From Thamnidium elegans (lineage: Eukaryota > Mucoromycota > Mucoromycetes > Mucorales > Mucoraceae), in assembly GCA_025201345.1 (NCBI GenBank), contig JAIXMG010000010.1:62001-126000 (forward strand): a stretch of DNA of 64,000 nucleotides, read 5' to 3'. Each line of letters opens with the position of its first letter. Within the stretch, counting starts at the first letter, position 1. The position numbers and the translations under genes are program-made. Shown here one piece after another: positions 23,654 through 35,185 of this stretch. The notes beneath the pieces are model-generated. The model worked only from the letters and a program-made list of their open reading frames with translations. It was not told the DNA's origin and did not search any database.

Positions 23654-24772
23654 TTATTTTTCTTCTAATTCCTTTACAGCTAAAATATCTTTTAGTCTTT
23701 CTGCATTAAGTACGTATCTGTCATGACTATCACTGTCATGCACAGACAATGAGTAAGTCACAGCTTGATTGTAATGATCAAGCGCCTTTTCAAATTCACC
23801 TTTTAATTCCAACAACCTGCCTAAATTATTGGACGCAACACCACCACACTCTAAGCAATCTTGGTCCTTCACATCTTGCGCACAAGACTCTAAAGCAGCC
23901 TGAGCCCAGCCCATCGATTCTTCCAGCTTGCCCAACCCATACATGGCTTCTGATAATTGATTCTGAGTAATGGCTTTTAAGCATACGGCATCTTCAGGCA
24001 CATTTTTTAAAGTTTGTGATAATAAAGGTAAAGCCAATTTGAAATTACGTTGCATGGCATACAGACTAGCTAAAGTCAATGTAACTTTTGATTGCAACAA
24101 GGCATCCTTATCCTTCAAGTGATGCAAAGACCAAGCCAAGAACTCTTCTGCATGCGTATAATCTCCAATACGTAAATATAAATCACCGATATGTTTTGCA
24201 GTCTCTGCAACCAATACTGCATCCTGGTTTTTATCCATCATCAACTTCCAAGCTCTGGTATATTCGGTAATGGCATCTAATAAGTTACCAGCGTGCGTTT
24301 CGTCGTTTGCTAATCGAAGTCGTAATTCAATCACGGTAGTCGAGTTTTCAGGAAGGTGCTTTTCTTCGAGCGCGATACGGAGTGCTTCGCGCACGTAAAA
24401 TGAAGCGATTTCAAAATCGGGTGCGATGGTTTCTCGGATATATGCACCATGAAGCAAGTTTCGTGCTTGGTATCCTAGTTCAGAGGGCGTGGGTTGCATA
24501 ACGTATTCGATGTACCAGTGTGACGCTTGCCATACAAACGCAATAGCTGTGGTCATGGAGAGAGCGGTATAACCTGACATTTTAGCAACCATTTTGGCTT
24601 GTGTTTTAAAACGACCCAATGCTTCATTATATGGGTTGGTGGAGAAACTAGGTTCCTTTTCTCGTTTAATAAAACTTTTGTTGATTGAAATAAAACGTTT
24701 GTTGAGACATGGGGTTATAGTTTGTTTGGGGATCGTTGAACGAACTCCACTGACAATTCTTGCTAATGACAT
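23654..24772 (-). CDS. Mitochondrial TPR membrane protein, MGR3-like
   Basis: The single-exon gene encodes 372 residues. The N-terminus is basic, Ser/Thr-rich and free of acidic residues for ~35 positions, a good mitochondrial presequence. A membrane segment follows at about residues 69-88 (YTALSMTTAIAFVWQASHWY). The rest is a series of TPR-type helix pairs (IGDLYLRIGDYTHAEEFLAWSL; ALPLLSQTLKNVP; ASNNLGRLLELKGEFEKALDHY). This layout matches yeast Mgr3, an adaptor that feeds substrates to the i-AAA protease in the inner membrane. It could instead be another mitochondrial TPR protein such as a TTC19-type factor. Absence of introns contrasts with most neighbours. It diverges from PDS5. Confidence 0.65.
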   Translation of the reverse strand: MSLARIVSGVRSTIPKQTITPCLNKRFISINKSFIKREKEPSFSTNPYNEALGRFKTQAKMVAKMSGYTALSMTTAIAFVWQASHWYIEYVMQPTPSELGYQARNLLHGAYIRETIAPDFEIASFYVREALRIALEEKHLPENSTTVIELRLRLANDETHAGNLLDAITEYTRAWKLMMDKNQDAVLVAETAKHIGDLYLRIGDYTHAEEFLAWSLHHLKDKDALLQSKVTLTLASLYAMQRNFKLALPLLSQTLKNVPEDAVCLKAITQNQLSEAMYGLGKLEESMGWAQAALESCAQDVKDQDCLECGGVASNNLGRLLELKGEFEKALDHYNQAVTYSLSVHDSDSHDRYVLNAERLKDILAVKELEEK

Positions 24773-24975
24773 TTTGTGTTGGTAACCCTTGGAAAGTTCC
24801 CCTTCTTTAAAAATGATATTTTATACAAACAGTTTTTTTTTTTTTTTTGAAATGGCGAATGTTTTTTTTTGTGACTTGAAAAGCTTTTTCTCCTCCTCCC
24901 CCTTCACAAACGCGTTATATAAAAAAGAAGTGAACGCGCCATTATCCTCTCTTTTTTTTTAAAAAAACTTCTATT
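24773..24975. promoter_or_regulatory. Bidirectional promoter with MCB element (MGR3-like / PDS5)
   Basis: The 203-bp gap contains ACGCGT at 24910-24915, the MluI cell-cycle box bound by MBF-type factors, and a second ACGCG core at 24934-24938, both 38-66 bp upstream of the PDS5 ATG. MCB sites drive G1/S genes, including cohesion genes, in model fungi. T-tracts flank the sites. Confidence 0.6.
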
Positions 24976-25609
24976 ATGGATATCGACGAGCCTATGGATT
25001 CGCAAGCTACTAGCTTTCCTGAATCTCAACCTTCTTCACTCACCTTTTCCCAAACACTTATTGGTACCTCGAAAGCGCTTAAAGTCACTGAATTGGCTGC
25101 TTTGTTAAAGGTAAATAAAAAGTATACTGGACTTGATAACGTCTTTTTTTTAAAAAAACAAGTAAATAGACTTTACATGAAGAGTTGAAAGAATTAGATC
25201 AAAATGTTGAGCAAGATTCACTTACTACAGTTACTAAAGAACTCATTCATAAACAATTAATGAAGAATTCAAACAAGACCATCAAAGCTTTAGTTGCTTG
25301 TTGTCTTGCTGACATCATTCGTTTGCATGCACCTACCTGTCCTTATACTATGGACCAACTCAAGGTACATTATAATACACTTTTTTTATATATGTATATA
25401 AGCTTAATCAAAACTGTTTTTGTTACAGAGTATCTTTAGCTTGTTCGTTAACCAACTTTCTCACTTTGGAGCTGAAACACCTGATTTCCAGTATCACTTT
25501 TATCTTTTGGAAAACTTGCAATCTGTTAAAACTTTCCTTTTATTAAACGAGATGGATAATGCTGATGAACTTGTACTTCCCATGATTGACGATTTCTTTA
25601 AAGTCACTG

Positions 25610-25655
<46 letters not shown>

Positions 25656-25860
25656 AAAACGAAACAAGAAAACTTATTTTTTATTATAATAGGGCAGGTT
25701 TAGCTAGAAATGTAGAACTTTGTATGACTGATGTGTTGATTCAATTGATTGAAGAAGTTCGTATTTTGGGTCCTGAATTAACCGAACTTATTTTAGAACA
25801 ATTTGAAAAGTTCGAAAAGGTAAAATAAGCAAAACTGTACCTTTTTATAATTTTATTCAT

Positions 25861-25892
<32 letters not shown>

Positions 25893-26386
25893 GTATAGGG
25901 ATCATCTAATCCTGCTTATTTAATGGCTTTGGATATTTGTTTCGCATGTCCCAACATCTTACAAAGAAGAGTCTGTCAATACTTTTCCGATGCTTTGATT
26001 TCAGTTAGTGGCGAGAGTTCAAGCGACGAATTTGAGGAAGTCAAAAAAACCCATAATTTAATTCTCAAGATCAACGCTGCTGCACCTGATTTATTGCTTA
26101 ACGTGTTGCCTCTTTTACAGGAAGAGATGAAGGTGGATCAATTAAATATTCGTCAATTGGCTACTGAAACCATGGGTCAAATGTTCGCCGATCCTGCTTC
26201 CGCTGTTGCCGAAAAGTACCCTCTTATTTGGAAAACTTGGCTCGGTAGACGTGACGATAAGGCTATTGCTGTACGTGTGAAGTGGTTAGAAATGTGTGTT
26301 GATATTTATAAAAATCATCGTGAATCCGTACCTGAATTAATTGGTAAAAAAAAAAGAAAAAAACGATACGTTATGTTTGAATATTG

Positions 26387-26417
<31 letters not shown>

Positions 26418-27845
26418 AGAATGTTTCAAGGAAAAGTTATCTGATCCTGATGATAAGGTTCGTACTACTGCTTGTAAAGTTGTAGGCGAGGTTGATATGG
26501 AAAGCGACTTGAAGGCAATGGACAAAGCACTTTTGAAATCAGTCGCTGAGAGAACCAAGGATAAAAAGAGTTCAGTACGTGCCGTAGCTATGAACACCAT
26601 TGGTTCCATCTATCAAAACTGTTTTGCTCGTATTCAAGCAAATGATAAGATGGCAATTGAAAAGGTTGGATGGATTCCAGATACTATTCTTAACCGTCTT
26701 TATGTTGGTGAATTATCTGTTACGTAAGCTTTTTTTTTTTTTTTTTTGAAATGGTCTACTTTTTATAATATTCAACTTTTTTTTTTTTTCTTAGCATGAA
26801 TTTAGAAAGCACCATTCAAAAATACATTTTACCCGAACTCGAGAACGATTTAGAACGAACTGAAAGACTTATCACTATCGTTGAATCATTGGAAGAAAAG
26901 CAAAAACTTGCTTTTACTGCTCTCGTTAGAAAGCAAAAGTTGTTTAACGAGAATATGAATAAATACGTTAAATTATGTCAAGAACAAGTAAGATTATATG
27001 ACATACACACACATGCGAAAAAAAAAAAAAAAAAAAAATACTCATTGCAGCTATTTTTTTTTTTTAGATTGAAAATAATAACCAAAGCGAACACGATGTT
27101 TCTAAAGCGGATGAATTTATGAAGTATATTGCTGGTAAAGGGAATAAAAGAAATATACTTTTTTTTGTGCGTGTACTAATTTTGACAACAACAAAAAAGG
27201 TCATTTCCTGGATAAGGCTAGAACTTTAAACGCTCTTAGATCTTTCCTCAACAGAGAAAGTGACAGAGACATTAAGCTTCTCAAGTCTTGTATTGATCTT
27301 GACCGTGATTATAAGCGTGTCCTCGTTGCTAAAGTAAGTTTTTTTTTCTCTTATGTAAAGAGTTTAAACTAATTTTTTGTTTAGAATAAACTGTTGGCTA
27401 ATTTGAACGAAGATCAATCTGCTATTGTAGAGATTTTCCAAGCTTTGCTCAACAGATCTTGTCCACTTATTCTCAACAAGTCCAACGTTCCTCAATTATT
27501 AAAGTTGTCTAAAACCGCTAAAGGCAGAAGACGTACTGCTTCTACTCAAAGAGGTACCATTGCTCGTGAGTTGTTAAAGGAAATCTCTACTACCTACCCC
27601 ACTATGTACACCACCTATATGAAGGATATTCTTCAAGAAATTATGAGCGATAATGATAACACTTGTAAGTTTTATATGCATGCTGACAATATTTTTTTTT
27701 CTTACGTATTTTATTTGTTATGTAGCTGAAGAAAGTCTTGAAATTCTTGCTGAAATCAGCAAGGCCAAGAATGGTTCTATGGTCTATAAACCGTAAGTAT
27801 ATATCCCTTTTTTTTTTAAAAAAAAAAAATATAGAAACATAACCG

Positions 27846-27885
<40 letters not shown>

Positions 27886-29430
27886 TGATATGATCGAGCG
27901 ATTAATGAGCTATGTTACTGACGGTAGTGGTAACGAAGTTGAATACGCTGCCATTGCTTTGGGTAATATGAAGAACGCCAAAACTGTGCTCGCAGATTTA
28001 GCCTCCAACATGTGCGACGAATTATTGATAGATTCCGCCAACTTGACGTCCAACCTTACTGCACTTTCACAATTCGCTTTATATGCATACGACCTTATTA
28101 CACCCTCCGTAGATTCTATCATTCAATTTATTGAAGCTGATCTTTTGCAAGCAAGAACCAGAGAAGTACTTTTTTTTTTTTTTTTTTTTTTTTTGCTGAG
28201 AAAAAAAAAGTTGTACTGAATTTTTTTTTAAATTAGTTTGATAATGAAAATAATGATTGGTGTCCTTATGAAGATTTACCTGAATTATCTCAACAAAAAC
28301 TCATTGGTGTTCGTTTGTTGGTAAATTACTTGACTGCTTGTAAAGAAAAGGCTGAACCTGAGGATTATATTGTACATAGAATATTCTCTATCCTTTGGGA
28401 TTTATTAGACAGATCGTGTGACGGAGCCAAGTCTGATAATGTTTGGTAAAAAAAAAAAAATTGAATCCATTATCATTATAACTTATTTTATTTTATGTAG
28501 TGCTGCCGAAACTTCTCACTTCCGTCTTGGTGCATCACAAGCTATTGTCTCACTTACAACCTTTGTTAAATACACAAACGAATTAACAGTACCTAAATTT
28601 GAAAAACTGGGTATTACGTTGCAAGACACATGTTACTATGTTCGATACGAGTTTGCAGAGTCGCTTATGAAGGGACTTCAAACGGAGCAAATCCACTCTC
28701 GCTATTACGCTTTACTCTTCCTCTGTGCTCATGAGCCTGAAGAGGCTTTGTTGAAGCAGGTCAAGAGTTTTGTTCAAAAGCGCCTTTCGACCATGTCCGT
28801 GAAACAAGGCGAGTCCTCCGTCTTGGACGCTTCGCTTGTGCGACTTATTCATTTGTTGGCTCATCATCCTGATTTCTCTGTCGCTACCGATGATTTAGAT
28901 ATCTCTGCACAGTATCTTCGGTTCTATATTAGTTGTGTAGCTAATGCTGATAATGTGTCTTTGTTGTATTATATTCTTCAAAACATTAAATTGTCTCAAG
29001 ATATGGTGTCTCAAGATTTAAGCGAGGTAAAAAAAAAACAGTGATACTACTTATTCGAAGGTTTTTTTTTAAAATTTACTTGTGCTCTTCTATTTAGAAT
29101 TCATATGTATTGAGTGATTTAGCTTGTGCACTTATCGATAGTAAATGTAAAGAAGCATCATGGTCGTTAATTCCTAATGAAGTGCGTGTTACTCTTCACT
29201 CCAATAAATTGTACCGTAAATTACCCTCTACTACCATTCAAGCAGAGACCATCAAAAAGAACTACTTACCAAATGAGTATATCCAACAACTTGAAAAGGA
29301 GCACCATCATAAATCAGGAGAAAAGGTATGTAAACTTGGCACGATAACAAAAAAAAATTCACTAACGACCGTTCTATTTTAGAGATCAAGATCAAGCATC
29401 TCTTCAGCAAGTAAGAGAGTAAAGGTTTAG
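24976..29430 (+). CDS. PDS5: Sister chromatid cohesion factor Pds5
   Basis: Pds5 is a HEAT-repeat regulator of cohesin on chromatin. About sixteen exons run from [10 protein letters not shown] to SSASKRVKV, with spliced length near 1,170 residues, typical of the family. Signatures include [87 protein letters not shown] and [16 protein letters not shown], all with the helix-pair rhythm of HEAT repeats. The end carries a short basic run that may be a nuclear signal. Many introns hold extreme homopolymers: 38 A directly after the donor at 25614, and long T-tracts before the acceptors near 25893, 26409 and 27884. An MCB element lies upstream. Identification is very confident; individual small exons less so. 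Confidence 0.94.
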
Positions 29431-29874
29431 AAATGAGTATATAATAAACAGCTTTTTTTTTATACATGTATATACTTGTTTACTTTTTCAAAATTAGAGT
29501 TATGTTTTGTTTGAGTTTAAAAATAGGGGTAAAATAGAGTAGTGTCAAATTGAGTGTTCCTATAGTAAACTAGATATTAGCTTTTTGTGTTTTTCTACTT
29601 TCAAAAAGAGGGAACAACTGTTGTTGGCTACCTTTGCCAAATATACAGGATAAAGGTGTAAAATCAACTTTAGAAAGTGTATTGGTGAACGCTAGTGACC
29701 GTTTTAGACGGATATATAATTATCCCCTAGTACCCGTACGTCACCTATATTTTTTCACAAAACGCCTTTCAACTTTTTTTTTTTTTTTCAAACTACTACT
29801 GCTCGTTTGCTCTCTCTCTCTCTCTTTCTCTCTCCCTTTTTCTCTCTTTTTCTTGTAGTTTTAAAAAATAATAA
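29431..29874. other. Intergenic region PDS5 to IGO
   Basis: No gene is seen. The right half is strongly pyrimidine-rich: T13 and (TC)n between about 29770 and 29860. This is a pattern repeated before several start codons in this window. A CCCCT stress-element-like core lies near 29725. Confidence 0.4.
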
Positions 29875-30340
29875 ATGAATCCAGCACAAAAAAATAAAAT
29901 TGATGTCAGTGTAAGTAAATAAAAAGGAATAAATAAAAAGTATTCGAGTATTATTCAACCAAAAAAAACTTATATTTCACACACAGCAATTAAGTGAAGA
30001 AGAACAAAAGTTATTCCGCATGTACGGTAAGCTTCCTGATCGTAAAGATCTCTTGGGTCATAAACTCAAGGTAAGAATAAAGCTTTAGAATACTTATTTT
30101 TTTACCTACACCAAAAAGACTAAAAGTGTATTTTTTTTATTTATTTTTTTGTAGGAGCGTAAATACTTTGATTCTGGAGATTATGCACTTTCAAAAGCTG
30201 GTAAAGAACCATTAGCAATAGGTTCTGAACATCCTTCACCTGATACCATTCCTCACTCCAACCCTGTTTCTTTACCTGGTTCCAGTCCTGTTAAAGAAAG
30301 TCCTTTGGTTACCGAAACTGCAAACGAGACAAAGCAATAA
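29875..30340 (+). CDS. IGO1: Endosulfine/ARPP19 family protein (Igo1/Igo2-like)
   Basis: Three exons (29875-29910, 29987-30070, 30155-30340) give 101 residues. The hallmark KYFDSGDYALSK is complete; its Ser is the site phosphorylated by Greatwall/Rim15 kinase. The phospho-protein inhibits PP2A-B55, controlling mitotic entry in animals and quiescence with mRNA protection in yeast. The preceding MYGKLPDRKDLLGHKLKER segment is also family-typical. The C-terminal third is Pro/Ser-rich and unstructured. Length is close to the usual 110-170 residues. A 39-nt poly-A run follows the gene. Identification is very confident; which of the fungal paralogues it matches cannot be said. Confidence 0.93.
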
Positions 30341-30383
30341 CATTTTATGCATGTTTTAATATATTCACACCCCTTGACTCAAA

Positions 30384-30425
<42 letters not shown>

Positions 30426-30442
30426 AAAAGTTTTTTATTTTT

Positions 30443-31288
30443 TTAAATAAACTGTCCTGCCCAATTTTCAACTTGATATTGAAAAGGGTATTTACCAAAA
30501 TTAACTGTTAGTACAGCAGGCCCGTCTACGCCAAGACTTGCAAAATAATGATGACGAATAAGTCCTGAAAAGGCGTAGCCTAGCAAGGTGCCATTCTTTG
30601 TAAAGAAGACGTTACCGGTTTCTGGGCAATATCCGCATCCTACAGTGTCGCCTACAGTCCAGCTAGGACCAAATGGTTGACCTCCGGTGGCATCGTCACA
30701 GAACTTATGCCCGTCGTCGCTATGGTACCCAACAGAGAACTTATTCCAACCAGGCATACGAAAGATGGGGTAAGGTCTGGTAGATAACCCGATAGCCATC
30801 ACGACCTCGGGTCCTGCTTGTCTTACCGTGATTTCAAAATAATGTTGGGTTTGATCTGGTCTGTACTGGGTATTGGGATTATATTCAGTCAAGGTTAAAA
30901 AGGGATGCGAAGCTTGAGCGGTAGTATCGTAATCAATTAGACCAGTAGCAGTCGGATGAAACTGAGGCCAAAATTGAACAGTGTTCTCTTGCTGAAGGAT
31001 AAACGCAGGATTGGCTTGAGGGTGCTTCAATAACTCGTTTTTTTGTGAATTGGTATCGATTTGTAAACAGTTGAGTAAACCACGTTGACCTACTTCTTGT
31101 GCTTGCAGCATTGGAAAGCCATCCAACTGAGAAGAAAATGCTTGAATAAACATTTCTCCCTTTTGAAACGAGTCGTACGAAGCATCCATGTATTTACCGT
31201 ACTGGGATACTTTTACGTCCGGTTCCATGTTGGATTGAAAGGCGTGATCGTAACTAGGTGGTTCTTCGTCAAAATCGTTATTTTTCAT
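30443..31288 (-). CDS. SPRY-domain protein with N-terminal PY motif (Ear1/Ssh4-like)
   Basis: The single-exon gene encodes 281 residues. A PPSY motif at residues ~10-13 (EEPPSYDHAF) is a ligand for WW domains of Rsp5/Nedd4 ubiquitin ligases. A B30.2/SPRY domain fills residues ~120-280: HYFEITVRQAGPEVVMAIGL, FSVGYHSDDGHKF, VGDTVGCGYCPETGNVFFTK and a final FGKYPFQYQ. Yeast Ssh4 and Ear1, which guide Rsp5 to cargo on endosomes and vacuole, have the same SPRY type plus PY motifs, but also an N-terminal membrane anchor. No such anchor is present here, so the protein may be soluble or recruited by others. A relation to RanBPM-type SPRY proteins is less likely. Converges on the IGO gene. Confidence 0.75.
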   Translation of the reverse strand: MKNNDFDEEPPSYDHAFQSNMEPDVKVSQYGKYMDASYDSFQKGEMFIQAFSSQLDGFPMLQAQEVGQRGLLNCLQIDTNSQKNELLKHPQANPAFILQQENTVQFWPQFHPTATGLIDYDTTAQASHPFLTLTEYNPNTQYRPDQTQHYFEITVRQAGPEVVMAIGLSTRPYPIFRMPGWNKFSVGYHSDDGHKFCDDATGGQPFGPSWTVGDTVGCGYCPETGNVFFTKNGTLLGYAFSGLIRHHYFASLGVDGPAVLTVNFGKYPFQYQVENWAGQFI

Positions 31289-31587
31289 CCTGTATATAAA
31301 AAATGTGTGCTAAGCAGGAGAAAAAAAAAGAAAAGGTGATAAATGGAAGCACAGGATTTTTTATTTATATAAAAAAAAATTGCCAAAATAGGAACTGAAT
31401 ACAAAAGAAAAAAAAAAGTATACATGTATAAAAAGATGAATAAATAAGTAGTTTTCTTCTATTTATATGTGGTATTATGAAAGTTGTTCAAGAGTGTATA
31501 TAATAATATAAAGTGTAAATAAAAATAAAATAAAAAAAGAGAGATAAAAAGAAAGAGAAATAATAGTACAAAAGAAAAGAGAAGAAA

Positions 31588-32918
31588 TTAATATTTAGGA
31601 TGTTCAAAAACGGCACTCTTTGGAATATCGGCTAAACTTTTAACTCTAGTAAATCTGCCAGCATGTTTAACAGAGGTTCCATCCTCTTCCAACTGTCTTT
31701 GTAATAAGGCTTCACCCAATTTTCTTCTCTTTTCTTCTTCTTCTTCCTCGCCGTCTACCAAGGTAGTGTTATTCCAATCATTGACAGACCGACCCAGTGT
31801 ATTTCGAAACGAGTCAGCAAGAAAGACAGCGTCACTGGAGGTAAGTTTATTACTGCTATCGTAGGCCAATGTACCTATACTCGAAGCGTTCTCTCCTTGA
31901 CTTGCGGTTGTCATGGGGACGCTATCGGTTGATCGAAAGGCTGTTACCTTGGTTTGTGAATTAATGGATGCGCTGTATTCTTTATGGTATCCATTGTTGT
32001 TTGAGCCTGTAATTGGATCAAGTTTATTGGATTTTTTGTTACGGCGAGACATGTAGACTGCCCAAATTAATGCAGCTACACCGCAAATAAATGCAATTAC
32101 TGCAATCACAATTACTGCAATAGCCCAACCAGGTAATGTAGAAGATGATAATGAATGATCACTGTTGCTGCTATTGTTGTTGCTGTTGTTATTGTTGGTA
32201 TCGCTGCTAGGATTAGTTGGTGATGGTGGGGTGCCATTAGCAGGAAGAGCCAATTCTTTTTTAAAGGAAAAAAAAATAATTAATATATGAAAAATAAATT
32301 AAAAATTAACTTACGGATGACGGTAAAATTGTAAGGTCTGGGAAACATACTGATTGTACTTGATATTTCAGAATATGGACTTAGGGTAGAAGGTAAATAA
32401 AATGCAGAAATAGATAGGTTGCGAGGAGCTGAACCGTTTTCTAAAGGTTCTAAAAACCAACTATCGTCGACAGTAACTTCTGTTCCTCCAGTTGCTCTAT
32501 CTAAATCGGTGTAATTTTTGACACTCACGTATTCAAACTTTACGATGTAGTATAAATAAAGACTGATTTTTTCCTGCATTTACAGAATATGAATACTATT
32601 ATTTTATTTTATTTTTGTATAGATATATAATACTTACATAACCAACGTAAAAAGGGTAGCTAAAATATACATTATAAAAAATTAATAATACGTAATCGAG
32701 AGGATAATGAAAAAATTTTGTTTTTTTTCCATACTTTTTATTCCAAATAAAGTCGTGCGTAGATCCATTCACCCAAACAGCGTAAGAGTTTGGTGAGCAA
32801 AAAGGGTATTGATTACCTTTTCCTGCACATTCTTCCACTTGATCTGAAATATCTTTATTTTTTTTTAAAAAAAATAAAATCTTTTTTATATGATTTGCTT
32901 TCACATACCACTTTGCAT
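31588..32918 (-). CDS. Single-pass membrane glycoprotein, unknown function
   Basis: Coding exons can be followed as 32848 down to an intron near 32738-32661, then exons ending near 32646, from 32580 to about 32313, and about 32254 to 31588. The predicted ectodomain has paired Cys (EECAGKGNQYPFCSPNSYAVW) and several N-glycosylation sequons (WVNGST, VKNYTD, RNLSIS, YNFTVI). A Pro/Asn/Ser stalk follows, then one strong membrane segment (GWAIAVIVIAVIAFICGVAALIWAVY), a basic stop-transfer and a ~150-residue cytosolic tail with an acidic run. The layout is that of a type I surface protein or sensor. The 5' end is unsettled: the only in-phase start found (32918) gives a 10-nt first exon with no signal peptide, so an upstream exon may be missed. 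Confidence 0.6.
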
Positions 32919-33495
32919 ATGTTTTTTTTTTTATTATTGTTATTTAGGCAACAAACTACAAAAAAAAAATGGGGTTCTTTTATTATTATTATTTTGGTAA
33001 AGAAAAAGAGAAAGAGTGGAAAAAAAGGATAACTTGGGATAATAAATATATTTAGAAATAAAAAAAAAAAATAAAAAAAAGTATAAAAATAGACTATTTT
33101 TTTTTTTTTCAGTAACAACGATATAGTTCCTATTCGCTTAAATAAAATAAATAAATATATAAAAAAAAAATAGGAGAAAATATTATATACAAAAAAAAAA
33201 AAAAAAAAAAAAAGAGGTGCCCGGGAGCAACAAAATACACTTAAAAAAAGGTTATGGGTTAAGGGGATTATAAAAAAAAAGGAGCCCACATTTCATCGTG
33301 GGTTATACAAAAAGTCTTTTTTGCTTTTCCGATTTAAATCTCCTCTTGAGCTTTTTTTGGTTGCAAAGTTTTGCTTTTGTCAGCTTCAATACTAAAATAA
33401 AAAAAAAAAAAAAAAGAGCCAAAAAAAAAGAACCAAAAAAAAAGCTTTTTTTCCTTTTCCCTTTTTTTTTCCTTTCTTTTTACAAGTAATAAAAA

Positions 33496-35040
33496 ATGGA
33501 TAATTACTTACAACACTATAACAAACTCAAGATTGAAAGCAATATATTCGTTACATCTAATAATGCACCAGCAGGAACAATTTTACTAACACAAGCACCA
33601 TTAACATCCGTACCGTTCCCCTCGGAACGATTAAACCGATGCAATTATTGTTTACGAAAAGGAAACCTTCAATGTTGCTCAAGATGTCATTCAGCCTATT
33701 TTTGCAGTAATGATTGTTTCTTAAACGCCTGGATAAATTTTCATCGTATACAATGTCTAAACACAGATGATACCACTAGTCTTGATCAAATCTTGCTGGA
33801 ACGTCTTGCCCTTACCCTTCACAGTCACAGCAGTCTAAAGAAAAATATTCCGATCCTTCAGCAATTATCAATTGATGCATTAAATACCTTACAATTACCA
33901 GTATTGCATACATCTCCCGTCTCTACCCAATACTTGCATCATGCTGTCAAAAATACAAATTGGTCCCTTGAGGATCTATCCACCTTAGCAAATCGTATTA
34001 AAATCGCTTCTTTTCAAATCACTGACCCTGATACTCACTTGGATTCAATCGCTATCGGTATCTATCCTATCACAAGTCAATACGTTCGTCACTCTTGTCG
34101 TCCTAATGCTGGTTTAATTTATAAGCAGGGGCATCAATTATTAGTCGCATTAGAGAATATACCACCTGATACTCCGGTTACCATTAGTTATGTCGATCTA
34201 TTAGCTACGAAGCAGCAACGTCAAGATCAACTGGAACAACGCTTTGGATTTAACTATCAGTGTGATTGTATGCGATGTCAAGGAGAATTTAAAGGCCTTG
34301 ATACCTTGCTCGAAAGAGGACAGTCCCTCGATTTGACACCTGCTCAATTAGAAACCACACTAGAACAACAATTGAAAACTTGGTCTGTATTAGAAATGAT
34401 TAAAACCTATGCATCAAAGGATTTTGATGCCGTGGTCTCTGTACAACCTTTAGACGCTCCTCATTTAGCTCATTTTATTTGTCGCATGATTGCACCTGAT
34501 ATCTATGTACCAGCATTAAATAAACTGGGTAAAAAATCAATGGCGGCCATCTATTATAATCGATTACCTCCTTTATCTCAAAAGAACTTTAATAGACAGG
34601 ATGATACCACGCGTATTTTACCCGCTATAAATGCTTTGTTACAAAGAACCTGTCATTCCCCCTTTATGACCATTGCTGGTATAAAGGCAGGTGAAAATCT
34701 GTTAAAAAGATTAGTGGCAGAAGAAAGGTGGGTAGAAGCGTCACGTTGCACAATCTATTTGTTTATGATGTACAGATTGGTTTATCCTTCCTTGTACCCA
34801 AAAATGGTATACCATTCATTGGTTTTGACAAGAGCCAGTTGGAATAGTTTGGTGCAGCTAGAATTGGCCGGATTAGGGAAGAAATTGGAAGCTGTATATC
34901 AAGAATCGGTACGATTATGGATCTTGGTCGCTCTCAACTCCATCTTAAAGACCTTTGGACAAGATAATTCGTTATGGAGAGAAATTGTAGAAATTAAATG
35001 GTTATTTGAGCGGGACCAAAAATTAAAATTGAATGAATAG
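33496..35040 (+). CDS. SMYD-type SET/MYND lysine methyltransferase-like protein
   Basis: The single-exon gene encodes 514 residues. A MYND zinc finger lies at about residues 49-90 (CNYCLRKGNLQCCSRCHSAYFC, then C, H and C ligands through IQC) and is inserted in a split SET domain. SET signatures follow: IGIYPITSQYVRHSCRPNAG (canonical NHSCxPN reads RHSCRPN), VTISYVDLL, and the post-SET Cys cluster FNYQCDCMRC. The C-terminal ~200 residues are helical, like the TPR-like domain of SMYD proteins. Family members methylate histone or non-histone lysines using S-adenosylmethionine. The first Asn-to-Arg change in the motif is seen in some members, so activity cannot be judged. The A-rich leader and T-run upstream resemble those of other genes here. 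Confidence 0.86.
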   Translation: MDNYLQHYNKLKIESNIFVTSNNAPAGTILLTQAPLTSVPFPSERLNRCNYCLRKGNLQCCSRCHSAYFCSNDCFLNAWINFHRIQCLNTDDTTSLDQILLERLALTLHSHSSLKKNIPILQQLSIDALNTLQLPVLHTSPVSTQYLHHAVKNTNWSLEDLSTLANRIKIASFQITDPDTHLDSIAIGIYPITSQYVRHSCRPNAGLIYKQGHQLLVALENIPPDTPVTISYVDLLATKQQRQDQLEQRFGFNYQCDCMRCQGEFKGLDTLLERGQSLDLTPAQLETTLEQQLKTWSVLEMIKTYASKDFDAVVSVQPLDAPHLAHFICRMIAPDIYVPALNKLGKKSMAAIYYNRLPPLSQKNFNRQDDTTRILPAINALLQRTCHSPFMTIAGIKAGENLLKRLVAEERWVEASRCTIYLFMMYRLVYPSLYPKMVYHSLVLTRASWNSLVQLELAGLGKKLEAVYQESVRLWILVALNSILKTFGQDNSLWREIVEIKWLFERDQKLKLNE

Positions 35041-35134
35041 AAATTAGAATTTTTTTATATACATGTGTGAATAAAAACTCTCACGGTAACTTAATTTTGT
35101 GTTGTGTCTACATCAAAGGGAAGTTTCTGGCGCG

Positions 35135-35185
<51 letters not shown>

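Noticed and set aside
32855..33289. 144-residue ORF that looks strongly hydrophobic.
   Set aside because: Almost entirely a translation of T- and AT-rich runs; no real transmembrane protein features.
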